Shown one piece after another: positions 36,995 to 45,937 of a DNA stretch of 64,000 nt (its first letter is position 1; the number at the start of each line of letters is the position of its first letter). A program made the position numbers and the translations under genes. The notes under the pieces are model-generated. The model had not been told where the DNA came from and ran no database searches. It saw nothing but the letters and a program-made list of their open reading frames with translations. This DNA is from Chitinophaga tropicalis (lineage in GTDB: Bacteria > Bacteroidota > Bacteroidia > Chitinophagales > Chitinophagaceae). Where the stretch lies: the NCBI RefSeq assembly GCF_009758205.1, contig NZ_WRXN01000001.1, forward strand, positions 682,001 to 746,000, read 5' to 3'.

Positions 36995-37097
36995 TCTTTT
37001 TTTCCCGCTCTGAACATCAAAAGAAATTCAAACTAACACCTTCCTCCAACAAGGTATATTACATTTTTTCGTAAGTTTAGTGTAATTGCGATTACGG

Positions 37098-39326
37098 ATG
37101 AAAGTGAAATCTCTGCTGGTCAAATTCTTTTTTTCTTTTCCTATACAGCTGTTCTTGCTGCACTTCCGCAAGTACCAGGTGTTACTGATCTTCTGGGCTA
37201 TTCTTTTCAGTACGATCAACGGAGAATTTGCTAAAGTATTCGGAGGCGACGCCTTATTCCTTGCCCCGGAATACCTGGGAAAAGTGAATTTCTACAGCAC
37301 TACAATCCTGGGGCTGGCAACCGGCTTGTTTGTAATGAGCTGGAACATCACGACCTTCATTCTCCATACCGGCCGCTTTAAATTCCTTGCCACAACCACA
37401 CAACCTTTTTTCAAATACTGCCTGAACAACTCGCTTTTTCCCCTGGCATTTATGCTGAACCTGCTTTTCCGCGGATGGGAATACCAGCGCTATCAGCAAC
37501 TCAGCTCAGTACCGGAAATATTACTCCTCACAGAAGGCTTCATCTGCGGATACCTGTTCATCGTTTTTTTCTCTTTCTTTTATTTCTTCAACGCCGACAG
37601 GAATATTGGCCGCCGGCTGGAAAAGAAGTTCGGCAATCCCCGCAATTTCCTGCGTATGGTGCTGAAACCCACACAGGAACGCGATGAGAATGCCCTCCGG
37701 GTACATAACTATTTCAACTCCCCCTGGAAGATACGCCGTGCCAGGAATGTAGATCACTACAACAAGCATTACCTTGACAGCATCCTCAAACAACACCACT
37801 TTGCAGCTATGATCACCGTAGGCCTGGCGCTGGTGTTCCTGGTAATGCTGGCTTACCTGATGGAGTATACAGTTTTCCGTATCCCTGCAGGCGCCAGTGT
37901 CATGATCTTCTTTGCTTTCCTGATAGGGGTGGCCGGCGCTTATGCTTACCTGCTGCAAAGCTGGGCCATTCCTGTAGCGCTGGTCCTGCTGTTTATGCTG
38001 AACTGGATGGTAGAGCATAACCTGGTAGATAACCGGAATAAAGCCTATGGCCTTAATTACCGCCAGCGGGCAAGCAGGCCGGAATACAGCGTTACTGCAT
38101 TACAGGAATTTTTTACTACCGGCAGAGCAGAAAAAGATAAAGAGGAAACAAAAAAGATCCTTGAAAACTGGAAAGCCAGGAACAGTACCGGGCAGAAGCC
38201 TAAACTCATTGTCATCAACTTCAGCGGGGGAGGCCTGCGTGCCGCTACCTGGAGCATGAATGTATTACAACGGCTGGATACCCTGATGAAGGGAAAGCTG
38301 ATGGACCATACATTTCTGATGACAGGCGCCTCCGGTGGTATGATGGGAGCCTCCTACTTCCGCGCGCTCTACATGGAAAAAAAGAATGGACTGCCTGTAA
38401 ACCTGCAGGATAGCTCATATACAGAACGGATCTCCCGGGACCTGCTGAACAGCGTGTTCACCTCCATGGCGGCAAACGATTTTATCACTCCTTTCCGGAG
38501 CTTTCAGATAGGCCAGAACCGCTATGCAATAGACAGGGGATATGTCTTTGAAATGCAGCTGAATAACAATACGGATAATGTGCTGGCAACTACTATCAAT
38601 ACCTACCGGGAACCGGAACAGCAGGCCAGGATACCGATGCTGATATGGAACGCCACTATCAATGCAGATGGCAGGCGCCTTATTATATCACCCCAACCGG
38701 TCAGCTACCTCTGTGCGCCGGAATACGATACCACTATCCGTAAAGTGCGGGATGTGGACGGAGTGGACTTCACACAGTACTTTGCCGGCCAGGATGCGCT
38801 GAACCTGCGGGTTACCAGCGCTATCCGCATGTGCGCAACATTCCCTTATGTACTGCCCAACGTATTCCTGCCCAGTCATCCCATAGTAGATGTAATGGAT
38901 GCCGGGATACGCGACAACTTCGGGCAGGAAGTATCCGCCCGCTTCCTGTTCGCATTCAGGCACTGGATCAATGAAAATACCAGCGGAGTGATCTACCTCC
39001 AGATAAGGGACACCCGTAAGAATGATATCAAATCCATTAAACAAACCATGAAGCTGAATGATATGATGTTTGACCCCCTGTTCACCATGCAGCAGCACTG
39101 GAGCGCTATGCAGGATTTTGTACAGGACAATCAGCTGAACTTCCTGGAAGGATACTTCCCCGGAAAATTTCATCGTATCATTTTCCAGTATGTGCCGCAG
39201 AAAGAAGATAAGGCCGCAGCGCTGAGCTGGCATCTTACATCGAGAGAGAAGATAGATATTGCCGGTGCTCTGGACAATCCTGCCAACCAGGCGGCTTTTG
39301 ATAGTGTCATGCACCTGATCAGGTAA
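37098..39326 (+). CDS. Patatin-like phospholipase with multi-pass membrane N-terminus
   Basis: A 742-residue protein in two parts. Residues 1 to about 310 contain about six or seven hydrophobic segments (such as LLIFWAILFSTINGEF, LLLTEGFICGYLFIVFFSFF and VTVGLALVFLVMLAYL-like MITVGLALVFLVMLAYL). Residues about 365-700 are a patatin domain. The oxyanion motif GGGLR is at 377-381, the nucleophile Ser412 in GASGG, and the dyad Asp601 in DAGIRDN (DAG where DGG/DGA is usual). The enzyme probably deacylates phospholipids at the inner membrane. The start at 37098 (ATG) is chosen over an upstream TTG. A TAAGTTTA element lies 18 bases upstream. It is monocistronic. Confidence 0.82.
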   Translation: MKVKSLLVKFFFSFPIQLFLLHFRKYQVLLIFWAILFSTINGEFAKVFGGDALFLAPEYLGKVNFYSTTILGLATGLFVMSWNITTFILHTGRFKFLATTTQPFFKYCLNNSLFPLAFMLNLLFRGWEYQRYQQLSSVPEILLLTEGFICGYLFIVFFSFFYFFNADRNIGRRLEKKFGNPRNFLRMVLKPTQERDENALRVHNYFNSPWKIRRARNVDHYNKHYLDSILKQHHFAAMITVGLALVFLVMLAYLMEYTVFRIPAGASVMIFFAFLIGVAGAYAYLLQSWAIPVALVLLFMLNWMVEHNLVDNRNKAYGLNYRQRASRPEYSVTALQEFFTTGRAEKDKEETKKILENWKARNSTGQKPKLIVINFSGGGLRAATWSMNVLQRLDTLMKGKLMDHTFLMTGASGGMMGASYFRALYMEKKNGLPVNLQDSSYTERISRDLLNSVFTSMAANDFITPFRSFQIGQNRYAIDRGYVFEMQLNNNTDNVLATTINTYREPEQQARIPMLIWNATINADGRRLIISPQPVSYLCAPEYDTTIRKVRDVDGVDFTQYFAGQDALNLRVTSAIRMCATFPYVLPNVFLPSHPIVDVMDAGIRDNFGQEVSARFLFAFRHWINENTSGVIYLQIRDTRKNDIKSIKQTMKLNDMMFDPLFTMQQHWSAMQDFVQDNQLNFLEGYFPGKFHRIIFQYVPQKEDKAAALSWHLTSREKIDIAGALDNPANQAAFDSVMHLIR

Positions 39327-39473
39327 ATGCTGACCCCGCTGCATTTTCCCAATGTATAATTAAATCCTGTTTATAACCCCTTAACCATCATTCAGTTAAA
39401 GCTATATCCCGGAATCTGGCAAAACGATTACAATTATTTAAACCACTATCCCCACTTTTTCCACATTTTATCC

Positions 39474-39481
39474 TAACTTTG
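39474..39481 (+). promoter_or_regulatory. -7 promoter element (TAACTTTG) of typA
   Basis: An exact TAnnTTTG match 54 bases before the typA ATG, with a T-rich stretch upstream. Confidence 0.5.
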
Positions 39482-39535
39482 CGCCTTCTTTTGGCCGGCC
39501 TGATAGAGAGCGGTCAGAACTATTTAACAAGATTT

Positions 39536-41350
39536 ATGAATATCCGTAACATAGCAATCATTGCGCACGTAGACCACGGTAAAACTACCCTGGTTGATAA
39601 AATCCTTCACCACACCAACGTTTTCAGGGCCAACCAGGAAACAGGTGAGCTGATCATGGATAACAACGACCTGGAAAAGGAACGTGGTATCACCATCCTT
39701 AGTAAGAACGTATCTGTTGAGTACAAAGGGGTGAAAGTCAACGTAATTGATACTCCGGGCCACGCCGACTTCGGTGGGGAAGTAGAAAGGGTGCTGAAAA
39801 TGGCGGACGGTGTGATCCTGCTGGTAGATGCCTTTGAAGGACCTATGCCTCAGACTCGTTTCGTACTGCAGAAAGCGCTGCAGCTCAACCTGAAACCTAT
39901 CGTGGTTATCAACAAGGTTGATAAAGCCAACTGCCGTCCTGACGAAGTACACGACGCCGTATTCGAACTGTTCTTCAACCTGGACGCTACAGAAGATCAG
40001 CTGAACTTCCCGACCTATTACGGTTCCGGTAAGAATGGCTGGTTCAACGATTCATTAACTCAATGTGAAGATATTACCCCGCTGCTGGATGGTATCCTGA
40101 AACATGTTCCGGAACCCAGGATCCCTGAAGGGAACCTGCAGCTGCAGATCACTTCCCTGGATTACTCTACCTTCCTTGGCCGTATAGCCATCGGTCGCGT
40201 AGCTCGTGGTTCTATTAAAGAAAACCAGCCTATTTCACTGGTACAGACTGATGGCAGCATCAGGAAGTCCCGTGTACGTGAACTGTACACCTTTGAAGCG
40301 CTGGGTAAAAAGAAAGTAACAGAAGTACTGGCTGGCGATATCTGCGCAGTGGTAGGCCTGGAAGATTTCAACATTGGCGATACCATCGCTGATTTTGATG
40401 AACCGGAAGCATTACCTGTTATCAGCGTAGACGAACCTACCATGAACATGATGTTCAGCATCAACAACTCTCCGTTCTTTGGTAAAGATGGTAAGTTCGT
40501 AACTTCCCGTCACCTGCGTGACCGTCTGATAAAAGAAACTGAGAAGAACCTGGCGCTTCGCGTTGTAGATACTGACAGTGCTGATAGCTTCATGGTATAT
40601 GGCCGTGGTATCCTGCACTTAGGCGTATTGATCGAAACTATGCGCCGTGAAGGTTTTGAATTGACTGTAGGTCAGCCTCAGGTAATCCTGAAACAGGTTG
40701 ACGGCAAGAAATGCGAACCTTACGAAACACTGGTAGTAGACGTTCCGCAGGAATTTGCAAGTAAAGTGATTGACCTGGTAACCCGCCGTAAAGGTGAGAT
40801 GCTGATCATGGAAACCAAAGGCGACATGCAGCACCTGGAATTTGAAATTCCTTCCCGTGGTCTGATCGGTCTGCGTACGCAGATGCTGACAAACACCGCA
40901 GGTGAAGCTGTAATGGCCCACCGTTTCAATGATTACAAACCCTGGAAAGGCCCTATCCCCGGCCGTAACAATGGTGTGCTGATCGCTAAGGAAGCCGGTA
41001 CAACTACTGCTTACTCCCTGGATAAACTGCAGGACAGAGGTTTCTTCTTCGTAGATCCGGGAGAAGAAGTGTACAAAGGCATGATCATCGGTGAAAACAA
41101 CAAACCCGGCGATCTGGTAGTAAACCCGAACGAAGGAAAGAAACTCACCAACATGCGCGCCAGCGGTAGTGATGCTGCCACCAGCATTGCTCCTAAAACC
41201 CTGATGACCCTGGAAGAATGTATGGAGTATATCCAGCATGACGAGTGTATCGAGGTTACGCCTAACAACATCCGTATGCGTAAAACCATCCTGGATGAAG
41301 AAGAGCGTAAGAAATATGCTAAAGTGATGAAAGCTGACGGCGTAGCTTAA
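39536..41350 (+). CDS. typA: Translational GTPase TypA/BipA
   Basis: A 604-residue ribosome-associated GTPase. The G1 motif AHVDHGKTTL follows directly after MNIRNIAII, the family start. G2/G3 appear in ERGITILSKN and DTPGHADFGGEVER, and G4 as INKVDKANCRPDEV. Domains II, III, V and the TypA-specific C-terminal domain follow, with EFEIPSRGLIGLRTQML. Full-length and intact. A longer frame from 39479 overlaps the promoter and is rejected. A hairpin terminator follows. Confidence 0.96.
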   Translation: MNIRNIAIIAHVDHGKTTLVDKILHHTNVFRANQETGELIMDNNDLEKERGITILSKNVSVEYKGVKVNVIDTPGHADFGGEVERVLKMADGVILLVDAFEGPMPQTRFVLQKALQLNLKPIVVINKVDKANCRPDEVHDAVFELFFNLDATEDQLNFPTYYGSGKNGWFNDSLTQCEDITPLLDGILKHVPEPRIPEGNLQLQITSLDYSTFLGRIAIGRVARGSIKENQPISLVQTDGSIRKSRVRELYTFEALGKKKVTEVLAGDICAVVGLEDFNIGDTIADFDEPEALPVISVDEPTMNMMFSINNSPFFGKDGKFVTSRHLRDRLIKETEKNLALRVVDTDSADSFMVYGRGILHLGVLIETMRREGFELTVGQPQVILKQVDGKKCEPYETLVVDVPQEFASKVIDLVTRRKGEMLIMETKGDMQHLEFEIPSRGLIGLRTQMLTNTAGEAVMAHRFNDYKPWKGPIPGRNNGVLIAKEAGTTTAYSLDKLQDRGFFFVDPGEEVYKGMIIGENNKPGDLVVNPNEGKKLTNMRASGSDAATSIAPKTLMTLEECMEYIQHDECIEVTPNNIRMRKTILDEEERKKYAKVMKADGVA

Positions 41351-41376
41351 TAAGAAAGTTATACAGATTCAGATAT

Positions 41377-41410
41377 AACCGTCCTGTGTAAAAGCAGGAC
41401 GGTTTTTTTA
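41377..41410 (+). terminator. Intrinsic terminator of typA
   Basis: AACCGTCCTG pairs with CAGGACGGTT around an eight-base loop, followed by a T-run, 27 bases after the stop. Confidence 0.85.
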
Positions 41411-41446
41411 TGCCCCTACACGCATATATGCTGCGCAGCGGCTGCT

Positions 41447-41454
41447 TATATTTG
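41447..41454 (+). promoter_or_regulatory. -7 promoter element (TATATTTG) of the AlkB-family gene
   Basis: An exact TAnnTTTG match four bases from the ATG, which implies a leaderless or nearly leaderless transcript for the alkB/SIR2-like pair. Confidence 0.5.
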
Positions 41455-41458
41455 TAAC

Positions 41459-42082
41459 ATGGACCCGCAATTGCCATTCTTCAGCGAACCCGGAAGCCAC
41501 CTCATCCCATTAAAAGATGGAGAACTGGTTTACTTCCCCCACCTGTTTTCCGGGGAGGAAGCAAACCTCCTGCTTAAAGCACTGCTGGAAAACATCCACT
41601 GGCAACAGGAAAGTATGATGATGTATGGCAAGCAGGTGCTCTTTCCCCGGCTGATGGCATGGTTTGGAGACGCCGGCAGCAGCTATTCTTTTTCCGGTAA
41701 GACCTATCATCCTTTTCCGTGGACAAAAGACCTGCTCTACATTAAAAACCGCATAGAAAAGGAAGCAGGAGTAACCTTCAACAGCGTACTGGCCAACCGC
41801 TACCGTAACGGACAGGACTCAATGGGCTGGCATGCGGACGATGAGCCCGAACTGGGCCGCGACCCTGTCATCGCCTCTGTCAACCTGGGAGCCTCCCGCC
41901 GCTTTATGCTGCGGCATAAAACAGAGAAAGACCAACGCTATGAACTGGAGCTGCAGCACGGATCGCTGCTTATTATGAAAGGCGCCCTGCAACACCATTG
42001 GCAACACCAGGTGCCTAAAACGACCAGACCTCTGGGAGAGAGGATCAACCTCACCTTCCGGGTTATACGACACACATGCTAA
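41459..42082 (+). CDS. AlkB-family 2-oxoglutarate/Fe(II)-dependent DNA dioxygenase (ALKBH2/3-like)
   Basis: A 207-residue enzyme that oxidatively removes alkyl groups from DNA bases. The Fe(II) triad is His125 and Asp127 in GWHADDE and His183 in HWQHQVPK. The 2-oxoglutarate arginines are Arg195 and Arg201 in RINLTFR. The N-terminal substrate-lid region with the RLMAWFGDAG segment resembles the ALKBH2/3 group more than Escherichia coli AlkB. All key residues are present. The SIR2-like gene starts 18 bases after its stop, so the two are co-transcribed. A glycosylase for alkylated bases lies in the same window near recA. Confidence 0.93.
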   Translation: MDPQLPFFSEPGSHLIPLKDGELVYFPHLFSGEEANLLLKALLENIHWQQESMMMYGKQVLFPRLMAWFGDAGSSYSFSGKTYHPFPWTKDLLYIKNRIEKEAGVTFNSVLANRYRNGQDSMGWHADDEPELGRDPVIASVNLGASRRFMLRHKTEKDQRYELELQHGSLLIMKGALQHHWQHQVPKTTRPLGERINLTFRVIRHTC

Positions 42083-42100
42083 CAGCACAAAAACTGCGTC

Positions 42101-42976
42101 ATGAAAAACCCCATCCTGTTAATAGGTAACGATATCAATAACATCTCCAAAGGACAAAGCTGGAAAGACCTGCTTAATGATATCGTGAATTTCTGCCTGC
42201 CGGACGGTTGTATACAGCTGGACGACCGTAAACCTTTTCCTCTTCTCTATGAAGAGGTTTTCCTGACAGCCATCCGGCAAACCAGGATCAGTGAAACAGA
42301 GCTCAAAACCTTTATTGCCCGTAAGGTGCAGGTTATTGCACAGAACGAGGTACACGAAGCTATCCGGGATATAGCGCCTGCACATATCCTGACCACCAAC
42401 TATGAATTCTCCCTGGAAGGAGTGAGCCCCTCACAGCATGATAGCCTGATCAATGAAAGAGTGTTCAGCATTTTCAGAAGGTATAAAGTAGGTCCTACCT
42501 TTTATTGGCATATTCATGGAGATTGCCTCAACCCCCTGAGCATTAACCTGGGCTTTGAGCATTACGGCGGACAATTACAGCAAATGAGGAACTATGTTGT
42601 TTCGGGTACGACATATACCAGTCGCCAGGCCCCTAAACAATCACTGGTGCAGCGTGTTAAGAATGGTGAGACGCTCAGGGATGATTCCTGGCTGGATTTT
42701 TTCTTTACCCGGGATATCCACATCTTCGGCCTCTCACTGGATTTTGTGGAGACAGATCTCTGGTGGCTGCTTACCTACAGGGCCAGGCAGAAGTTCCAGA
42801 GAAATACTATTCCTGTAAAGAATGCGCTGTATTATTATATCCCCGCAGAGTTTGTTCAGTCGGCCAGGTTCAAGATCGATATGCTGACAGCCAACGATGT
42901 GAAAGTGATAGATATTGCAGCGCCTGATAAGCAATCTTACTACCAGGCGGTATTGAAAAGGATCCGAAGCTTATAG
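42101..42976 (+). CDS. SIR2-like domain protein
   Basis: A 291-residue protein with the hallmarks of the SIR2_2-like fold that binds NAD. The nucleotide-binding opening LLIGNDINNIS is at 6-16, replacing the usual GAGxS. ILTTNYEFSLE is at 96-106 with the TTNYD-type motif. WHIHGDCLNPLSI at about 136 supplies a candidate catalytic histidine, and IHIFGLSLDFVE near 211-222 matches the late FxGxSxxD motif. Related domains act as NADases in anti-phage systems such as Thoeris and DSR, but no partner defence gene is visible. It directly follows an alkB-type DNA repair gene in the same operon, so a damage- or stress-linked role is also possible. The function is unproven. Confidence 0.75.
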   Translation: MKNPILLIGNDINNISKGQSWKDLLNDIVNFCLPDGCIQLDDRKPFPLLYEEVFLTAIRQTRISETELKTFIARKVQVIAQNEVHEAIRDIAPAHILTTNYEFSLEGVSPSQHDSLINERVFSIFRRYKVGPTFYWHIHGDCLNPLSINLGFEHYGGQLQQMRNYVVSGTTYTSRQAPKQSLVQRVKNGETLRDDSWLDFFFTRDIHIFGLSLDFVETDLWWLLTYRARQKFQRNTIPVKNALYYYIPAEFVQSARFKIDMLTANDVKVIDIAAPDKQSYYQAVLKRIRSL

Positions 42977-43027
42977 TGGTAATGTGTAGTGGATTGATTT
43001 TTGATGCTCACCATTAAACCTTATATT

Positions 43028-43465
43028 ATGTTTTCGAGACTTGTCGTTATTTTTCTTGTCCTGCTGGCAAACACCTGTTCACGTAATAAAGCTACACAGC
43101 AACAGATAACCAGTATTCAGCAAAAAAGATGGAGCCTTACGGAAATGGAAGGGCAGAAGCTGACTAATTCTCCTGTATGGCTGGAATTTGACGCAACTGC
43201 ACGCCGATTTAATGGTAATGGCGGCTGCAATAAAGTAGCGGGTGAGTATGAACTGACAGGGAATGAGATCACTTTTAAAAAGGTGATCAGTACACGGATG
43301 GCTTGTATAGATGCGGCGTCTAATGAAAGAGAAAGCGCATTGCTGCGTATGCTGAATGACCGTACATATACAGTGAGAATGGAAGAACAACAGTTACAGT
43401 TCCGGGATAGTGGCCGTGTAGCGCTGCAGTTTACCGGTAAAACCAAAGTAAAAAACACTAAATAG
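43028..43465 (+). CDS. META domain lipoprotein (HslJ-like)
   Basis: A 145-residue lipoprotein. The signal peptide ends in the lipobox ANTC at about residues 14-17. The META domain spans about 35-140 with the diagnostic FNGNGGCNKVAGEYELTGN and a conserved cysteine in STRMACIDA. This fold occurs in HslJ and in diverse small envelope proteins whose function is unclear. The ATG at 43028 is chosen over a TTG at 43001 because it begins the signal peptide. It is convergent with the S46 peptidase gene. Confidence 0.82.
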   Translation: MFSRLVVIFLVLLANTCSRNKATQQQITSIQQKRWSLTEMEGQKLTNSPVWLEFDATARRFNGNGGCNKVAGEYELTGNEITFKKVISTRMACIDAASNERESALLRMLNDRTYTVRMEEQQLQFRDSGRVALQFTGKTKVKNTK

Positions 43466-43559
43466 CTATACGCTTCTTTCCAAAAGAAGCCGGCCGCAGG
43501 AAAAGACATCAAAAAGGTCTTCACTGCCATTAACTATTTCCTTCTTTCAAAGAAAGGCC

Positions 43560-43570
43560 GGCCGCAGGCC
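43560..43570. repeat. GC-rich mini-hairpin (GGCC-GCA-GGCC)
   Basis: A perfect short inverted repeat six bases from the terminator at 43576-43620. A second related element (CCGGCCGCAGG) lies about 70 bases to the left at 43490-43500. Confidence 0.55.
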
Positions 43571-43575
43571 CCTGT

Positions 43576-43620
43576 CACGAAAAAAGCGCTTTTGCCGAAG
43601 GCAAAAGCGCTTTTTTCGTG
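43576..43620. terminator. Bidirectional intrinsic terminator, GCCGAAGGC family
   Basis: Perfect 21-base arms around GAA, in the convergent gap between the META lipoprotein and the S46 peptidase. Confidence 0.85.
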
Positions 43621-43637
43621 CAATTTAATCCTCAGTA

Positions 43638-45794
43638 TTATTTCACTAACTTCAGCTCACTGATAATATTACCAGCCCCTCCCAACTTATCTATACACCA
43701 AAGCACATACCTCACATCCACACAGATAGTACGGTTATATACAGGATCAAACTGGATCTTGTGACTAAGCGCTTCATAATTACCATCAAAAGCAAGACCT
43801 ATCAGCTCCCCGTTAGCATTCAGCACAGGAGAACCGGAATTACCACCGGTAATATCATTGGTAGTAATAAAGCAGGTAACAATATCATTTTTCCTCAGAT
43901 CTTTATACTGACCAAAATCTTTCTTGTTATACAGTGAAACATAGTTAGCCGGCAGGTCAAACTCATAATCTCCCGGTTTATATTTTTCCATTACCCCTTT
44001 CATCGTACATACATAATCGTAAGACACCGCATCTCTCGGCGCATAAGATTTCACCTGTCCGTAGCTGAGACGCATAGAGAAGTTGGCATCAGGATACCAG
44101 TTCTTGTTCGGTTCTTTTGCCAGCAAGCCTTTCAGGTAAGCGCGGCCCAGGTCATTGTTCCTGGTCACGAACTGGTTATAGAGCGGCTGATATTTACTGG
44201 AAAAATTCTTGATGAAAGCGCTGGAATAAGCAAACGCAGGATCTGTTTGCAGGGTCACGGCATCAGGATTAGCTATGAAAGCTTTCCAGCGGGTGTCGTT
44301 CAGGATCATGGTGCCTGAAAGAATAGCGGCAGACCATAAACGGTAGGTATTATCGTCATCCAGGCTGCCGAATTTAGCTTTGATAGCATCGTAGAAACCA
44401 ATAGGATGCTGTGATGCCGGAACATCTGTATAGAACATATGGCAGGTAGCTGCCAGTATCTTCTGATCGCTTGCTTTATCTTCTTCTTCCAGGAAGGCGG
44501 TACGGGCTTTATCTGCAGCCTGTATGCTCTGTTTAATGGCGTCTGAAGAGGTGCCGGGCTGCACCAGCGCTTTCTCTACAGCCTGCAGGCTGGCAGCAAA
44601 AGCGGCAAGCGGAGATCCCATAATACCTTCATTGATGTAAATACGGTGTTTGGCATATGGGGTCCAGGCCTGGTAAGATTTGGCATATTCTTCGAAGATG
44701 TGCTCGTACTCAGGTTTTCCCTGCGCCCATTTCACAAAAGCAGCTTCCTGCTGTTGTTTTTCACCCAGTACATTGTACTTTACCAATTGTTTGGTTTCTC
44801 CGTCAAAGAATTTCCAGTAGTTGGCTATGCCTGCATAGGAAGAAGCCAGCTTCAGTTTGATGGCGGGGTCCTTCTTCATCTGCTCGAACATGTATTTCAG
44901 TCGCACAGAACGCAGACCTACGATAGAGGGATTTTCAACCTCTGTTTTAAGTTTCACGCCTTCGGAGCTCTCATAACGGTTAGTACCGCCGGGATACCCG
45001 AATATCATGGCGTAATCATTTTCTTTGATACCTTTTATAGAAACCGGCAGGAAGTGTTTAGGCTTCAGCGGTACATTCTCTGCAGCATATTCAGCAGGCT
45101 TGCCATCTTTGCCGGCGTATACGCGGAATATGGAGAAATCGCCTGTGTGACGGGGCCATTCCCAGTTATCCGTATCTCCCCCGAACTTACCGATACTTTC
45201 CGGCGGAGCACCCACCAGGCGGATGTCTTTGTAACGCTCGTACACAAACATGAGGTACTGGTTACCTTTGAACATGGGCAGTATCTTAGCTTCATAGTTA
45301 GTACCGGCAATGGTCTCGCTGATTATATCGGCCACAGTTTTCTGCTGTTTCTGCATCCTGTCAACGCCACTGAGGTCCTGCAGGGCGGAATCCATTTTTT
45401 TGGTAACGTCTTCCACTCTTACCAGGAACTGAACAGACAAACCTTTGGCCGGAATTTCCTGTTGCCTGTCAAGCGCATAAAAGCCGTTCTTAAGGTAATT
45501 ATGTTCAACGGAGCTGGCCGTGGCAATGGCATCGTAGCCACAGTGATGGTTGGTGAAGATAAGCCCCTGGTTGCTCACTATTTCACCCGTACAGCCGCCG
45601 CCAAAGATGATGATGGCGTCTTTCAGAGAGGCTTTGTTAATGCTGTATAGCTGGTCTTTGGTTAGTTTCAGGCCTTTTTTGACCATGTCATTGTATACTT
45701 GCTGTCCCAGTAAATAGGGCAGCCACATCCCCTCATCTGCTTTAGCAAATTTCACAGCCAGCAGGAGAAAAAGGAGGAGTACATTTTTCTTCAT
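43638..45794 (-). CDS. S46 family dipeptidyl peptidase (DPP7-like)
   Basis: A 718-residue periplasmic serine peptidase that removes dipeptides from peptide N-termini. The signal peptide ends near KFAKA. The catalytic triad is visible: His in IFTNHHCGYDA at about 81-87, Asp in GGDTDNWEWPRHTGDF, and Ser in ITGGNSGSPVLNANGE near residue 650. The residue 18 positions after the catalytic Ser, in AFDGNYEA, is Gly. In DPP11 the equivalent residue is Arg and selects acidic P1, so a DPP7-type preference for hydrophobic P1 is expected. The ATG at 45794 begins the signal peptide; a consensus -7 box lies inside the longer frame to 45863, which excludes that start. Confidence 0.92.
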   Translation of the reverse strand: MKKNVLLLFLLLAVKFAKADEGMWLPYLLGQQVYNDMVKKGLKLTKDQLYSINKASLKDAIIIFGGGCTGEIVSNQGLIFTNHHCGYDAIATASSVEHNYLKNGFYALDRQQEIPAKGLSVQFLVRVEDVTKKMDSALQDLSGVDRMQKQQKTVADIISETIAGTNYEAKILPMFKGNQYLMFVYERYKDIRLVGAPPESIGKFGGDTDNWEWPRHTGDFSIFRVYAGKDGKPAEYAAENVPLKPKHFLPVSIKGIKENDYAMIFGYPGGTNRYESSEGVKLKTEVENPSIVGLRSVRLKYMFEQMKKDPAIKLKLASSYAGIANYWKFFDGETKQLVKYNVLGEKQQQEAAFVKWAQGKPEYEHIFEEYAKSYQAWTPYAKHRIYINEGIMGSPLAAFAASLQAVEKALVQPGTSSDAIKQSIQAADKARTAFLEEEDKASDQKILAATCHMFYTDVPASQHPIGFYDAIKAKFGSLDDDNTYRLWSAAILSGTMILNDTRWKAFIANPDAVTLQTDPAFAYSSAFIKNFSSKYQPLYNQFVTRNNDLGRAYLKGLLAKEPNKNWYPDANFSMRLSYGQVKSYAPRDAVSYDYVCTMKGVMEKYKPGDYEFDLPANYVSLYNKKDFGQYKDLRKNDIVTCFITTNDITGGNSGSPVLNANGELIGLAFDGNYEALSHKIQFDPVYNRTICVDVRYVLWCIDKLGGAGNIISELKLVK

Positions 45795-45826
45795 AATTGT
45801 ATCATCGTTTTTGGAAAAAAGAGGCC

Positions 45827-45834
45827 CAAACCTA
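45827..45834 (-). promoter_or_regulatory. -7 promoter element (TAGGTTTG) of the S46 peptidase gene
   Basis: An exact TAnnTTTG match 32 bases before the ATG on the minus strand. Confidence 0.5.
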
Positions 45835-45937
45835 GGATTTTTTTTAATAAGCGCCATAAGCACTGTGGTAAACGGTATGAAGGAGAGCGAAGTAAATCTG
45901 GAATGGCATTTGTAAAGGGAGGTATAAAAGCCTACTT

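Noticed and set aside
44646..45650. A 334-residue open frame on the plus strand inside the S46 peptidase gene.
   Set aside because: Antisense to an intact catalytic domain, with composition of a reversed coding strand (Phe/His/Gln rich) and no motif.
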